Shown: positions 41,092 to 51,003 of the stretch, in pieces
Layout: each line of letters begins with the position of its first letter
How positions within the stretch are numbered: position 1 is the first letter of the stretch
NCBI RefSeq assembly: GCF_002532045.1
Contig: NZ_NWTG01000020.1
Coordinates: forward strand, 83,406-147,405
Length of the DNA stretch: 64,000 nucleotides
Direction of reading: 5' to 3'
Source: Bradyrhizobium sp. C9
Lineage (GTDB): Bacteria > Pseudomonadota > Alphaproteobacteria > Rhizobiales > Xanthobacteraceae
The notes under the pieces: model-generated
Told to the model about the DNA's origin: nothing
Database searches by the model: none
The model's input: only the letters and a program-made list of their open reading frames with translations
Program-made: the position numbers and the translations under genes

Positions 41092-42003
41092 ATGCCGCAA
41101 TTCATCCGAAATGTTGGCCATGCTGTCGGGATGACCCGGCGCGCGATTCAGATGGCTCTCCTGATGCTCACGACGTTGCCGACTGCGGCGGCGGCCGCAC
41201 CCGACACGGTTTTCTTTCCGAGCGCCGACGGCGCAACCGAGATCGTCGGCTATCTGTTCAGGCCGCAGACGGCGGGCCCGCACCCCGCGATCGTGCTGCT
41301 GCACGGCCGCGGCGGGCCCTATTCGATCAACGTCAACAAGGACTGCACGCTGGTCTCGCGCACCAATCCGTCCGCGACCTGCAACGCCGGCGGCCTATCG
41401 AAGCGCCACGCGATGTGGGGACAGTATTGGGCCGACCGCGGCTATTTCGCGTTGCTGCCGGACAGCTTTGGGCCGCGCGGCAAGGCGCACGGCTTCGGCC
41501 GCTTCACGCATGACGATCCCGATCGCGCCGACGTCAATGAGAAGACCGTGCGGCCGCTCGATGCCAAGGGCGCACTGAGCTGGCTGCGCGGCCAGAGGGA
41601 TGTCCAGCGCAATCGCATCTTCCTGCAAGGATGGTCGAACGGCGGCAGCACCGCGCTGAACGTGATGCAGCGGCAGGGCGCGGCGGCGTCAGGCTATCGC
41701 GCCGCGCTGGTGTTCTATCCGGGTTGCGGACCGGCGGCGCTGCTGGAGCAGACGCTACGGTCGGCCGCGCCGATTACGATGCTGCTCGGGTCGGACGACG
41801 AAGAGGTCTCGCCGGAACGGTGCCAGGACGTCGCCCGCCGCTCGATCGCTGCCGGCAGCAGGATCGATGTCGTGGTCTATCCCGGCGCGACCCACGACTT
41901 CGACGATCCCGGCCGCAACCGCCAGTCGAACCCCGCCAACAGCACGGCGCTCAGGGACGCGACGCTGAGGGCAATTGCCGCAGTCGACGGCTTGAAGGAT
42001 TAG
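41092..42003 (+). CDS. Exported dienelactone-hydrolase-like protein
   Basis: A 303-residue alpha/beta hydrolase with a signal peptide ending near TAAAAAP (about 36). Nucleophile Ser182 in QGWSNGGS (dienelactone hydrolase itself uses Cys), Asp in GSDDEEVSP and His in PGATHDFDD. An extra Cys-containing loop (DCTLVSRTNPSATCNAGG) follows the oxyanion region. Likely a periplasmic esterase. The start is uncertain: ATG 41131 would give a more normal signal peptide. Confidence 0.82.
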   Translation: MPQFIRNVGHAVGMTRRAIQMALLMLTTLPTAAAAAPDTVFFPSADGATEIVGYLFRPQTAGPHPAIVLLHGRGGPYSINVNKDCTLVSRTNPSATCNAGGLSKRHAMWGQYWADRGYFALLPDSFGPRGKAHGFGRFTHDDPDRADVNEKTVRPLDAKGALSWLRGQRDVQRNRIFLQGWSNGGSTALNVMQRQGAAASGYRAALVFYPGCGPAALLEQTLRSAAPITMLLGSDDEEVSPERCQDVARRSIAAGSRIDVVVYPGATHDFDDPGRNRQSNPANSTALRDATLRAIAAVDGLKD

Positions 42004-42067
42004 GTCGCCGCAAATCGACCTCAAACGCTCCCTACCCGGAGCGACCATCCAGCAGGGAAACTATGGC

Positions 42068-43042
42068 TTGGGCAGGAAATTGAAATACGCGGCAGCGGCG
42101 ATCGTTGCCATCACCGCAGGCATCTACCTCAACAACTCCAGTCTTCTTGCAACTCACGCCGGCGGCAAGCCGGTGCTGCTCGCCCATCGCGGCATGGCGC
42201 AACGCTTCGACGAACGCGACCTCAGGAACGACACCTGCACCGCGGCGCGCATGCTGCCGCCCACCCATGACTATCTCGAGAACACGATCCGCTCGATGCA
42301 GGCGAGCTTCGATCGCGGCGCCGATATCGTCGAGTTCGACGTCCACCCGACGACCGACGGCGAATTCGCGGTGTTTCACGACTGGACCGTCGATTGCCGC
42401 ACCGACGGCCAGGGCGTCACCCGCGAACAGTCGATGGCACGGCTGAAGATGCTCGATATCGGCTACGGCTACACCGCCGATGGCGGCAAGACCTTTCCAT
42501 TCCGCGGCAAAGGCATCGGCCTGATGCCGTCGCTGGACGAAGTGCTCAAGACGTTTCCGGATCGCCGCTTCCTGATCAACGTCAAGAGCCGCGACCCCGC
42601 CGAGGGCGAGAAGCTCGCGGCGGTCTTGAACCAGCTCCCCGCCGAGCGACGCAAGCTGATCATGGTCTATGGCGGCGACGATCCGATCGAGGCGATCCGG
42701 CGTCTTGCGCCGGGGACGCGGACGATCTCGCGCGCGACGATCAAGAGCTGCCTCATCCGCTATCTCGGCTATGGCTGGACCGGCATCGTGCCGGAGGTCT
42801 GCCGCAACGCCATCGTGCTGGTGCCGATCAACTACGCGCCGTGGCTATGGGGATGGCCGGACCGTTTCCTCAACCGCATGGCGGCGGCAAACAGCGTGGT
42901 GTTCGTGCTCGGCCCCTATCAGGGCGGCGAATTCTCGACCGGGGTCGACGATGCCGAGCTCTTCCGGCGCCTGCCCGAGAACTATTCCGGCGGCATATGG
43001 ACCAACGAGATCGAGACCATCGCCCGCCTCACCGGCCGTTAG
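42068..43042 (+). CDS. Glycerophosphodiester phosphodiesterase
   Basis: A 324-residue GDPD with an N-terminal membrane anchor or uncleaved signal (about 6-22). Catalytic and metal residues: H40-R41 (HRG), E71-N72 (EN), E89-x-D91-x-H93 (EFDVH) and H104. A family insertion of about 20 residues (RFDERDLRNDTCTAARMLPP) follows HRG. Hydrolyses glycerophosphodiesters to glycerol 3-phosphate and an alcohol. The start is a TTG with AGGGA about nine bases upstream; the ATG five bases earlier is out of frame and stops at once. Confidence 0.88.
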   Translation: MGRKLKYAAAAIVAITAGIYLNNSSLLATHAGGKPVLLAHRGMAQRFDERDLRNDTCTAARMLPPTHDYLENTIRSMQASFDRGADIVEFDVHPTTDGEFAVFHDWTVDCRTDGQGVTREQSMARLKMLDIGYGYTADGGKTFPFRGKGIGLMPSLDEVLKTFPDRRFLINVKSRDPAEGEKLAAVLNQLPAERRKLIMVYGGDDPIEAIRRLAPGTRTISRATIKSCLIRYLGYGWTGIVPEVCRNAIVLVPINYAPWLWGWPDRFLNRMAAANSVVFVLGPYQGGEFSTGVDDAELFRRLPENYSGGIWTNEIETIARLTGR

Positions 43043-43121
43043 ATCCGGCGTCTCCTGTCATCTCGCCGTCATGGAAATCGTGCGACTGAAGCCGCCGCTC
43101 GCCGCATCGAGGACAATCCTT

Positions 43122-43754
43122 ATGACTGAACCGAAGCCTTCCCGCCCCAAGCTTGCTGAAACCGTCATCGAGCCGACGGTCAAGCTGCGGGAGGTCAAGA
43201 TCGGACGTTGTTGCGAGGTCCTCGGCGACACCGCGATCGAATATACCGAGCTCGGCGACTACTCCTATCTCGGCAGCGGCTGTATGGTCGCCGACGCCGT
43301 GATCGGCCGGTTCTGCGCGATCGCCGCGCAGGTCCGGATCGGCGCGCCCAATCATCCGGTCGAGCGCCCCTCGCAGCATCGCTTCACCTATTGCCCTGAA
43401 TACTACTCGGCCTCCGCCGAGCGCGATCACGGCTTCTTCAGCGAGCGGCGCGCGGACCGCGTCGTGATCGGCAACGACGTCTGGATCGGCCATGGCGTCA
43501 TCGTGCTGCCCGGCGTCACCGTCGGCGACGGCGCGGTGCTGGCGGCCGGCGCGGTGGTCTCGCGCGATGTCGCGCCCTACACCATCGTCGGCGGTGTGCC
43601 GGCCCGGCCGATCAAGGAGCGCTTCAGCCGCAGGATCGCGGCCGAGCTGTCGCAGATCGCCTGGTGGAACTGGCCGCCGGAAACCATCTGGGAGCGCCTG
43701 CCGGAGTTTCAGTCCGGCAACGTCGAAGCGTTTTGCGCAAAGTGGAGAGCTTGA
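43122..43754 (+). CDS. Phosphonate-type hexapeptide acetyltransferase
   Basis: A 210-residue left-handed beta-helix protein. The layout (YTELGDYSYLGSGCMVADAV, IGRFCAIAAQVRIGAPNHPV, SQHRFTYC, GNDVWIGHGVIVLPGVTVGD, IAWWNWPPE) matches the transferase family usually found inside C-P lyase (phn) clusters. Here there are no phn genes around it, so it may be a relic or serve another pathway. GAGGA lies eight bases before ATG 43122. Convergent with the ABC-F gene, one base between the stops. Confidence 0.85.
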   Translation: MTEPKPSRPKLAETVIEPTVKLREVKIGRCCEVLGDTAIEYTELGDYSYLGSGCMVADAVIGRFCAIAAQVRIGAPNHPVERPSQHRFTYCPEYYSASAERDHGFFSERRADRVVIGNDVWIGHGVIVLPGVTVGDGAVLAAGAVVSRDVAPYTIVGGVPARPIKERFSRRIAAELSQIAWWNWPPETIWERLPEFQSGNVEAFCAKWRA

Positions 43755-43755
43755 G

Positions 43756-45378
43756 CTAGCTCCGCAAGCCCGGTGCTTCCTGCCCGGTGCGCGCGACGTA
43801 CTCGGTGTAGCCGCCGCCATACTGGTGGATGCCATCAGGCGTCAGTTCCAGCACGCGGTTGGAGAGCGCGGCAAGGAAGTGGCGGTCGTGCGAGACGAAG
43901 AGCATCGTGCCCTCGAACTCGGCGAGCGCATTGATCAGCATCTCCTTGGTGGCGAGATCGAGATGGTTGGTCGGCTCGTCCAGCACCAGGAAGTTCGGCG
44001 GATCGAACAACATCTTGGCCATCACCAGCCGCGCCTTCTCGCCGCCCGACAGCACCCGGCACTTCTTCTCGACATCGTCGCCGGAGAATCCGAAGCAGCC
44101 GGCGAGCGCGCGCAATGAGCCCTGCCCGGCCTGCGGAAACGCATCTTCAAGCGACTGGAACACGGTGCGCTCGCCGTCGAGCAGGTCCATCGCGTGCTGG
44201 GCGAAATAGCCCATCTTGACGCTGCCGCCGACCGCGACCGCGCCGTCGTCGGGCTCGGTTGAACCCGCGACCAGCTTCAGCAGCGTCGACTTGCCGGCGC
44301 CGTTGATGCCCATCACGCACCAGCGCTCGCGGCGGCGGATCATGAAGTCGAGACCGTCATAGATGCGCTTGCTGCCGTAGGCCTTATGGACGTTCTTCAG
44401 GCTGACGACGTCTTCGCCGGAGCGCGGCGCAGGCTGGAATTCGAACGCGACGGTCTGCCGCCGCCGCGGCGGCTCGACCCGCTCGATCTTGTCGAGCTTC
44501 TTGACCCGGCTCTGCACCTGGGCGGCGTGCGAGGCACGCGCCTTGAAGCGCTCGATGAACTTGATCTCCTTGGCGAGCATCGCCTGCTGCCGCTCGAACT
44601 GCGCCTGCTGCTGCTTGTCGGAGAGCGCACGTTGCTGCTCGTAGAACTCGTAATTGCCCGAGTAGCTGGTGAGCTGGCCGCCGTCGATCTCGACCACCTT
44701 GTTGATGATGCGGTTGATGAACTCGCGGTCATGCGAGGTCATCAGCAGCGCGCCCTCATAGCCCTTCAGGAACTGCTCCAGCCAGATCAGGCTTTCGAGA
44801 TCGAGATGGTTGCTCGGCTCGTCGAGCAGCATGACGTCGGGACGCATCAAAAGGATGCGCGCCAGCGCGACGCGCATCTTCCAGCCGCCGGAGAGTTTGC
44901 CGACATCGCCGTCCATCATCTCCTGGCTGAAGCCGAGACCGGACAGCGCCTCGCGCGCGCGGCCGTCGAGCGCGTAGCCGTCGAGCTCCTCGAATTGATG
45001 CTGCACCTCGCCATAGCGCGCGATGATGTCGTCCATCTCGTCGGCCTTGTCGGGGTCGGCCATCGCGGCCTCGAGTTCCCGAAGCTCGGCGGCCACCACG
45101 CTGACCGGCCCCGCCCCGTCCATCACCTCGGCGACCGCGCTGCGGCCGGACATTTCGCCGACATCCTGGCTGAAATAACCGATCGAGATGCCACGATCGA
45201 GCGAGACCTGGCCCTCATCGGGGATCTCCTGGCCCGAGATCATCCGGAACAGCGAGGTCTTGCCGGAGCCGTTCGGGCCGACAAGGCCGATCTTCTCGCC
45301 CTTCTGGAGCGCCGCGGAGGCTTCGATGAAGAGGATCTGGTGGCCGACTTGCTTGGAGACGTTATCGAGGCGGATCAT
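43756..45378 (-). CDS. ABC-F family ATPase (ribosome-associated)
   Basis: A 540-residue protein with two ATPase domains and no membrane segment: Walker A GPNGSGKT (34-41), signature LSGGWKMRVALAR (about 159), Walker B LLDEPSNHLDLES, then second Walker A GINGAGKST (about 355-363), LSGGEKARL and LVLDEPTNHLDLA. A charged helical linker (about 240-310) corresponds to the P-site tRNA-interaction motif. ABC-F proteins act on stalled or initiating ribosomes (EttA, Uup, YbiT). ATG 45378 gives the usual N-terminus. Confidence 0.93.
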   Translation of the reverse strand: MIRLDNVSKQVGHQILFIEASAALQKGEKIGLVGPNGSGKTSLFRMISGQEIPDEGQVSLDRGISIGYFSQDVGEMSGRSAVAEVMDGAGPVSVVAAELRELEAAMADPDKADEMDDIIARYGEVQHQFEELDGYALDGRAREALSGLGFSQEMMDGDVGKLSGGWKMRVALARILLMRPDVMLLDEPSNHLDLESLIWLEQFLKGYEGALLMTSHDREFINRIINKVVEIDGGQLTSYSGNYEFYEQQRALSDKQQQAQFERQQAMLAKEIKFIERFKARASHAAQVQSRVKKLDKIERVEPPRRRQTVAFEFQPAPRSGEDVVSLKNVHKAYGSKRIYDGLDFMIRRRERWCVMGINGAGKSTLLKLVAGSTEPDDGAVAVGGSVKMGYFAQHAMDLLDGERTVFQSLEDAFPQAGQGSLRALAGCFGFSGDDVEKKCRVLSGGEKARLVMAKMLFDPPNFLVLDEPTNHLDLATKEMLINALAEFEGTMLFVSHDRHFLAALSNRVLELTPDGIHQYGGGYTEYVARTGQEAPGLRS

Positions 45379-45538
45379 GCTCAAATACTGGGAACTGAGG
45401 GTTTGCGGCCTCTTATTCGATCTGGGACGTGGGTGGAAGCCCATTCCTGAGGGTTTCGCGCCGTGCTTTACGCATGCCACGGACGTTGCCGATCGAATAT
45501 GACATGAAATCCTTCAGCGACCGGTTTTGGGGCGCCAC

Positions 45539-45982
45539 ATGCAAGTCTGGTTTCTCTATCTGCTCGCGCTCGGCGCCGGCATCGCCGTGGCTGTTCAACA
45601 GGTCCTGAACGGCAACCTCCGCTCCGCGCTGAATTCGCCGGCCTGGGCCGGGCTCGTCAGCTATCTCGGCGGTTTCGTGACGATGGCGATCGTGCTGGTC
45701 GCGACGCGGGAGCCGGTGCCGTCCTGGAAGCTGGTCTCGGCCGTGCCGTGGTGGGCCTGGAGCGGCGGCTTCCTCGGCGGTGTCTTCATCCTGCTGATGA
45801 TCCTGCTGTTGCCGTCGCTCGGCGCCGCGACCTTGCTGGCGCTGGTGGTCGCGGGTCAGATGACCGCGGGCATCGCGATGGACCATTTCGGCGTGTTCGG
45901 GCTGGCGCAGCATCCCATGTCGATTTCGCGATTGGCCGGCATCGCGCTGATCATCGGCGGCGTGCTTCTGATCAAGGATTGA
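45539..45982 (+). CDS. DMT-superfamily membrane transporter (YdcZ/DUF606)
   Basis: A 147-residue protein with five hydrophobic segments. QVLNGNLRSALNSPAWAGLV and FLGGVFILLMILLLPSLGAA are typical of the DUF606 family of half-size drug/metabolite transporters, which work as dimers. Start ATG 45539 with GGGGCGCC upstream. Substrate unknown. Confidence 0.88.
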   Translation: MQVWFLYLLALGAGIAVAVQQVLNGNLRSALNSPAWAGLVSYLGGFVTMAIVLVATREPVPSWKLVSAVPWWAWSGGFLGGVFILLMILLLPSLGAATLLALVVAGQMTAGIAMDHFGVFGLAQHPMSISRLAGIALIIGGVLLIKD

Positions 45983-46000
45983 GAGCGAGCCGCGCTTGAA

Positions 46001-46705
46001 CTAGGCGCGGCGCATCAACCGCAGGACGGCCGACAGGCGAAGGCTGCGTTTGCCGGCCAGCGCAATGCCTTCAAGCCCGGCACCGTCCTCGCCGCAGGTC
46101 CCCGAAAAACCGATGCCGACCTCGTAGCCGCCGAACACCGGGTATTCGCCCTTCGCCGGCGTGTGCTCCTGGTTGACGATTTCGCCGCGCCAGCGGCCGT
46201 CCGCGGACGAATACGCGCCGAGATAATAGAAGAACGCATCGCCGCCGAGGATGCGGCCGTCCATCAGCAGCATCACCCCGGTGAGACCGGCATCGATGCC
46301 GTCGAGCGCGCGCAGCTGGATGGAATAGAGGCCGTTGACGATGCCACCGGGCCCGACCTCCCCGCGCGGCGGCAGGGCCTCGTCATCGAGCGGTGCCAAA
46401 TTCGCCCAGAACACGCCGTCCGGCATCGCATCCGCCCGGCCCTCGAGCAGGATGGTCGAGCCTTCGGTTCGGCCGCGCACCTTGATGACGGCGACGTCGG
46501 CGCCCATCAGCGGCTTGAAGTTGGGATCGTCGTTGTGACGCTCGGTGATCACGTCGCCGGCGATCTCGCCATTCGTCACTTGATAGGTGCCGAGATGGGC
46601 GAAACCCGAATTGCCGCCCATCATCTTGCCGTCGTGCAAGCACATGATGCTGCGGCCGAATGCGCCGTTGATGCCGTACTCGACCTTGTAAAGTCCGTTG
46701 AGCAC
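46001..46705 (-). CDS. Double-domain GrlR-like protein (paralogue 1)
   Basis: A 234-residue soluble protein with two tandem GrlR-type beta domains: the first begins LNGLYKVEYG and has DGKMMGGNSGFAHLGTYQ; the second begins NGLYSIQLRA and has DGRILGGDAFFYYLGAYS, ending KRSLRLSAVLRLMRRA. GrlR is a small lipocalin-like repressor partner of GrlA in enteropathogenic E. coli; the role here is unknown. The GTG at 46705 is chosen because it gives exactly the same length (705 bases) as the paralogue at 54019-54723. A TTTTATTTATTGGATTTTT patch just upstream may be its promoter. Related to 54019-54723 and 59832-60176. Confidence 0.78.
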   Translation of the reverse strand: MLNGLYKVEYGINGAFGRSIMCLHDGKMMGGNSGFAHLGTYQVTNGEIAGDVITERHNDDPNFKPLMGADVAVIKVRGRTEGSTILLEGRADAMPDGVFWANLAPLDDEALPPRGEVGPGGIVNGLYSIQLRALDGIDAGLTGVMLLMDGRILGGDAFFYYLGAYSSADGRWRGEIVNQEHTPAKGEYPVFGGYEVGIGFSGTCGEDGAGLEGIALAGKRSLRLSAVLRLMRRA

Positions 46706-46993
46706 GCAAAAATCCAATAAATAAAATTGATTCTGTTCGCGAGATAGCACCGGGCCGAAGGCCGCACCATTGGGTGTTTTGGCGCAGGGCAAGTCCCGCA
46801 ATGTCCGGGTGTGGACAGCAAGTGATTCGTCGCTTAGCTGTAGGCACCGCCCGCATTGTGCTGCGTCACGCGGGATCTATACGCCCTGTTCACTTCTCTC
46901 CAGTTCATTGCGTCCAGGCATTTGCGCATTCCGCCGATGATCGCGCGGCGACACCCGGCCGCGGCGTTGGCGCGAGGCTTCGAGGAGCATCAC

Positions 46994-48085
46994 ATGATCA
47001 ATCGCTTTCGCCTGGCCGCCGCGCTGGCATTGCTGCTCGGCAGCAGCAGTGCGGCGCTGGCCCAGTCGCTACCCGACTACATGGCACCGATCGCGGGCAA
47101 GACCGCCTCCACGCCGGCCGATGTCGCAACCAAGGACGTGCTGGCTCTCAACACCGGCATGTTCGAGCTCTATGGCGATGCGGCGCGGATCTTCCAGAAG
47201 AACATCCTCGACAAGCATCCGGTGATCCTCGGCCTGTTCTCCGGCGCCGGCGGCCGCCTGATCCTGTACCGGCCCGGCAAGCCGCCGACCGAGGCGCCGC
47301 AGGTGCCGGTCGTCTATCAGCTGCTCAAGTCGGTCGGCCACAGCACGATGGCGCTGGCCGAGGTGGTCGGCCCCTACGTCAACAATCCCGACGACAAGGC
47401 GTGGCGCGGCTCGATGCAGGCCTATCGCAGCCGGATGCAATCGGCGCTCGACGGGCTCGATGCCACGCCGATGCAAGCGGACTGGCGCGACAACAACCGC
47501 GCCATCCTCAAGAACAACATCGCCTTCATGGATGAATGCCTCACCGCCGGCGCGATCCCGTTCGCGACGCTCGAGGCATTCGGCAAGAAGCAGGCGCCGC
47601 TGCTCGCCAAGAACGTCGCCTGGGCCGCGCAGACCCAGGTCGCGCACTGGATGACCGTCATGGCCGACTGGAAGGCCCAGCTCGGCCCCGATTGGGACAA
47701 GACCTATGGCGCGAGCAACACGATCTACGTCGCGCGGCAGAACAACGTGATCTTCAGCGTGCTGGCGCAGTTCTTCGGGCCTGACGCCATCAACAGTCGC
47801 CTGATGCTGATCGAGACGATCTCCTTCACCACCACGCCTTCGGACATGCTGGAGTCGCTGACCCGGATCATCGCCGACCGCTCGGTCGGCGCGCTGTTCT
47901 TCGGCAGCTACCATTTGATGGACTACGAGCTGATGGGGGGCGATGCGCGCGAGGCGATCATCGCCGAGACCAAGAAGCGCGGCATGACGACCTTCCTGCC
48001 GCCGCTGGTACCATTCGGTTCCAAGCAATGGCCGACCCTGATCACCCCGGGTCCGGGACCGGCCACCATCGCCGACCTCAAGTGA
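46994..48085 (+). CDS. Conserved exported protein of unknown function
   Basis: A 363-residue protein with a signal peptide (cut after ALA, about residue 23). The mature part is mostly helical: ALNTGMFELYGDAARIFQKN, GLFSGAGGRLILYRPGKPP, and YQLLKSVGHSTMALAEVVGP. No family recognised. GAGGAG lies about six bases before the ATG. It precedes the molybdenum-hydroxylase operon by 128 bases on the same strand, but a link is only suggested by position. Confidence 0.7.
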   Translation: MINRFRLAAALALLLGSSSAALAQSLPDYMAPIAGKTASTPADVATKDVLALNTGMFELYGDAARIFQKNILDKHPVILGLFSGAGGRLILYRPGKPPTEAPQVPVVYQLLKSVGHSTMALAEVVGPYVNNPDDKAWRGSMQAYRSRMQSALDGLDATPMQADWRDNNRAILKNNIAFMDECLTAGAIPFATLEAFGKKQAPLLAKNVAWAAQTQVAHWMTVMADWKAQLGPDWDKTYGASNTIYVARQNNVIFSVLAQFFGPDAINSRLMLIETISFTTTPSDMLESLTRIIADRSVGALFFGSYHLMDYELMGGDAREAIIAETKKRGMTTFLPPLVPFGSKQWPTLITPGPGPATIADLK

Positions 48086-48213
48086 GCGCCAGATCTACAA
48101 GTGAGAAGGCTACGACCTATTGCGGCATTGCGATCGCGCTCGCTTTGCCGCAACACTGCAGCGTGTATTTTGCCAGTTCATAAACTGCGGCGCGATGCGC
48201 CGCCGAAGCGTTG

Positions 48214-51003
48214 ATGAAAGATCAGACCATGCAGCCCTCGCGACGCGATTTCGTGAAGTGGTTGTCGGCAGGCGGCATCTCGGTCAGCCTGTCGCATCTG
48301 GCGCTTGCGAAGGAACCGGCCTTCGCGACCCGCGAGACGCTTCCCGGGCGCGGCCATTTCAATCCGGCCGCCAAGGGCGCCGGCCGCGTCGACGGGGTGG
48401 CCAAGGTCACCGGCGCAAAGCTCTACGCCTCCGACTTTCGTGCCGCCGACATGCCGGGCTGGCCTGCGACCACCTCGCACGCCATCCTGGTCCGCGCCAA
48501 CGACGCCACGCATGTCTATGCCGGCATGGACCTCGGCCGCCTCGACGGTCCGGCGAAGCCCTCGGTCGTCGTGACTGCGGCCGATCTCGACAAGATCGGC
48601 ACGCGGGTGCCGGAGTTCTACACCGGCGATCTCTTCTGCCCGGTCGGCACGACGCCGATCTATCTCGGACAGCCGGTCGCGCTGTTGATCTTCGAGCAGT
48701 TCGACGCCTTCGACCGGGCACGCCTTGCGCTGCGCGATGCCGGCTTCGTCAAGTTCGGCGACGAGACTGGTCCGGTGATCCTGCCGAACTTCGGCGCGTA
48801 TCGCTTCACCCGCGTGGCCGGCGCCACGCCTGAGGCGCCCGACGTCTACTCGCCGATCCAGGCCGGCTGGGTTTCGCCGAGCCGGATCCAGAACGCGGCG
48901 CTGCCGGTCTGGCTGCCGCTCGCCAAGGAGACCAAGGCCGACTACGCCAAAGCCGCAATCCATGGCGAGGAGATCCGCGCCCAGCTCGCCAAGGATGATC
49001 CGTCGCAGCTCGTGCTCGACCGCGAGTTCGAGACCCAGTCGGTCGATCCGATGTTCCTCGAACCCGAGAGCGGGCTCGCCTGGTACAGCGACAACAGCGG
49101 TAATCTCGAACTGGTGCTCGGGGTGCAGTCGCCCTATGAGGCGACCGAGTCGATCGCGCATCTGCTCGGCAAGGCCCGCCCGCCGTATCGTCCTTCGCAC
49201 ATCAACGCGCAGTTCGCCCATGTCGGCGGCGGCTTCGGCGGCCGCGACCACACCCCGTTCGTGCTCTACGTGGCGCTGGCGGCGATGTTCTTCCCGGGAC
49301 GGCCGGTGCGGCTGGCGCACGACCGCTACCAGCAATTCCAGGGTGGCATCAAACGCCACCCGATCAAGATGCGCTCGCGGATCGGCATCGATCGCAAGAG
49401 CGGCAAGATCACGGCATTCGCCGCCGACCATGTGCTCGACGGCGGCGGGCTCGCCAACTTCTCCGCCAACGTCGCGACTGTGGCCGCCACCGCGGCGATC
49501 GGCATCTACGACGTCCCGAAGGTGGACGTCACCACTGTGGCGCTGCATTCGCGCGGCGTCACCGCCGGTTCGATGCGCGGCTACGGCACGCTGCAGACCA
49601 TGACCGCACTTGAAGTGCTGATCGACGAGGCCGCCAGCGAACTCAAGGTCGATCCGATCGCGTTCCGCCGCAACAACGCGCTGAAGCAGAACGGCCGGAC
49701 CATGACTGGCAACCCCTACATCGTGTCGGTGCGCACGCCCGAAATCCTCGACAAGCTCGAGACGCATCCGATCTGGCGGCAGCGCGCCGACTTCAAGCAG
49801 AAAGCGCCGGAGGGCCGGCTCGTCGGCACCGGCTTGGCCTGCGTCACCAAGGATTACGGCGCGGGCGCGGATTGCTCGCTCGGCCGGGTCGAGATCGATC
49901 CCGAGGGACGGATCATGATCTTCTGCGACCACGTCGAGATGGGCAACGGCATCGGCACCGCGCTTGCCAACCGCGTCGCCGGCCATCTCGGCGCCGTCGC
50001 CGATGAGGTCGCCGTCTCGCGGGTCGACAGCTACGAGGCGCTCGGGCTCGTGACGTCGGGCGATCCCTACACGATGGATCAGAAGACCCAGAATCTCGCC
50101 GAGAAGAACCCGCGCTGGGTGCCGGCGATCAGCTCGGCCACCAGCGCCTCGATCGGCGCGCATGTCGGCACGCATTCCTCGGCCGAAGCCGCCCGCGTCA
50201 TCTTCCGCTTCGGCCTGTGGCCGGCGGCACTCGAGCTCTGGCAGATCGGCAAGGCCGACCCACGCGCCCGGCAATGGGAAAGAGCGCGCTGGAACGATGG
50301 CCAGCTCGTGCTCGATGATCTCGCGCCGCTGCCGTTGTCCAAGCTTGCCGCGACCGCGCACGCGCGCGGCTTCGTCACCGGCGCGGTGGCGCACAGCTTC
50401 TCGCGCTGGGCCTGGTCTCGTGCGCGCTTCCCGCTGTTCGGCGAGCAGTACCGCGCCGAGATCGATGCACTGGCGATCCGCCGCGGCCGCGGCCGGTTCG
50501 AGCGGATCGACCGCGTCAGCGTCAAGTTTCCGTCGACCGACAATAACCGGATCGGCACCGCCTACACCTCGATGTGCGGCACGCTGGTGCGTGTCGAGAT
50601 CGAGCGTGCGACCGGCATCTTGCGCATCGCCAAGGCCTACAGCGTGTTCGAATGCGGCCAGGCGCTGGTGCCCGAGGTGGTGCTCGGCCAGTCGCATGGC
50701 GGCTTTGCCATGGGCGTCGGCTACGCACTGCTCGAAACTCTGCCGCCATTCGAAGGCGGGCCCGGCAACGGGCAGTGGAATCTCGGCCAGTACCTGATCG
50801 CGCGCGGCTCCGACCTGCCGCTGCACGATCTCGAGATCGAGATGCTGCCACCGCTGACGCCGGACGAACCGCCGAAGGGCATGGCCGAGGTGGTGATGAT
50901 CCCGATCGTGCCGGCGCTGCTCAACGCCATCAACGATGCCACCGGCCATCGCTTCCGCTCATTGCCGGTGACAACGAGCCTGCTCAAGGGAGCGCTTGCG
51001 TGA
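48214..51003 (+). CDS. Tat-exported xanthine dehydrogenase/isoquinoline oxidoreductase-type large subunit
   Basis: A 929-residue molybdopterin-binding hydroxylase subunit. The N-terminus has a Tat signal (SRRDFVKWL at 9-17), so it is exported folded. Then a KVTGAKLYASDF domain start, VQSPYEATESIAH, AHVGGGFGGRDHTPF (Mo-cofactor region, about 330-345), HSRGVTAGSMRGYGTLQT, and the C-terminal VVLGQSHGGFAMGVGYALLE, KGMAEVVMIPIVPALLNAI. A catalytic Glu is expected near the end. Its GTGA overlap with the 2Fe-2S gene and a diheme cytochrome gene next show a three-gene electron-transfer complex (aldehyde or N-heterocycle oxidation). An in-frame TTG three bases earlier and an ATG at 48229 are alternative starts. 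Confidence 0.9.
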   Translation: MKDQTMQPSRRDFVKWLSAGGISVSLSHLALAKEPAFATRETLPGRGHFNPAAKGAGRVDGVAKVTGAKLYASDFRAADMPGWPATTSHAILVRANDATHVYAGMDLGRLDGPAKPSVVVTAADLDKIGTRVPEFYTGDLFCPVGTTPIYLGQPVALLIFEQFDAFDRARLALRDAGFVKFGDETGPVILPNFGAYRFTRVAGATPEAPDVYSPIQAGWVSPSRIQNAALPVWLPLAKETKADYAKAAIHGEEIRAQLAKDDPSQLVLDREFETQSVDPMFLEPESGLAWYSDNSGNLELVLGVQSPYEATESIAHLLGKARPPYRPSHINAQFAHVGGGFGGRDHTPFVLYVALAAMFFPGRPVRLAHDRYQQFQGGIKRHPIKMRSRIGIDRKSGKITAFAADHVLDGGGLANFSANVATVAATAAIGIYDVPKVDVTTVALHSRGVTAGSMRGYGTLQTMTALEVLIDEAASELKVDPIAFRRNNALKQNGRTMTGNPYIVSVRTPEILDKLETHPIWRQRADFKQKAPEGRLVGTGLACVTKDYGAGADCSLGRVEIDPEGRIMIFCDHVEMGNGIGTALANRVAGHLGAVADEVAVSRVDSYEALGLVTSGDPYTMDQKTQNLAEKNPRWVPAISSATSASIGAHVGTHSSAEAARVIFRFGLWPAALELWQIGKADPRARQWERARWNDGQLVLDDLAPLPLSKLAATAHARGFVTGAVAHSFSRWAWSRARFPLFGEQYRAEIDALAIRRGRGRFERIDRVSVKFPSTDNNRIGTAYTSMCGTLVRVEIERATGILRIAKAYSVFECGQALVPEVVLGQSHGGFAMGVGYALLETLPPFEGGPGNGQWNLGQYLIARGSDLPLHDLEIEMLPPLTPDEPPKGMAEVVMIPIVPALLNAINDATGHRFRSLPVTTSLLKGALA

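Noticed and set aside
48178..50949. A 923-codon open frame on the minus strand opposite the molybdenum-hydroxylase large subunit.
   Set aside because: It mirrors the third-position GC bias of the true gene, has Arg/Asp/His-heavy low-complexity sequence, no domain, and the plus-strand gene is certain.
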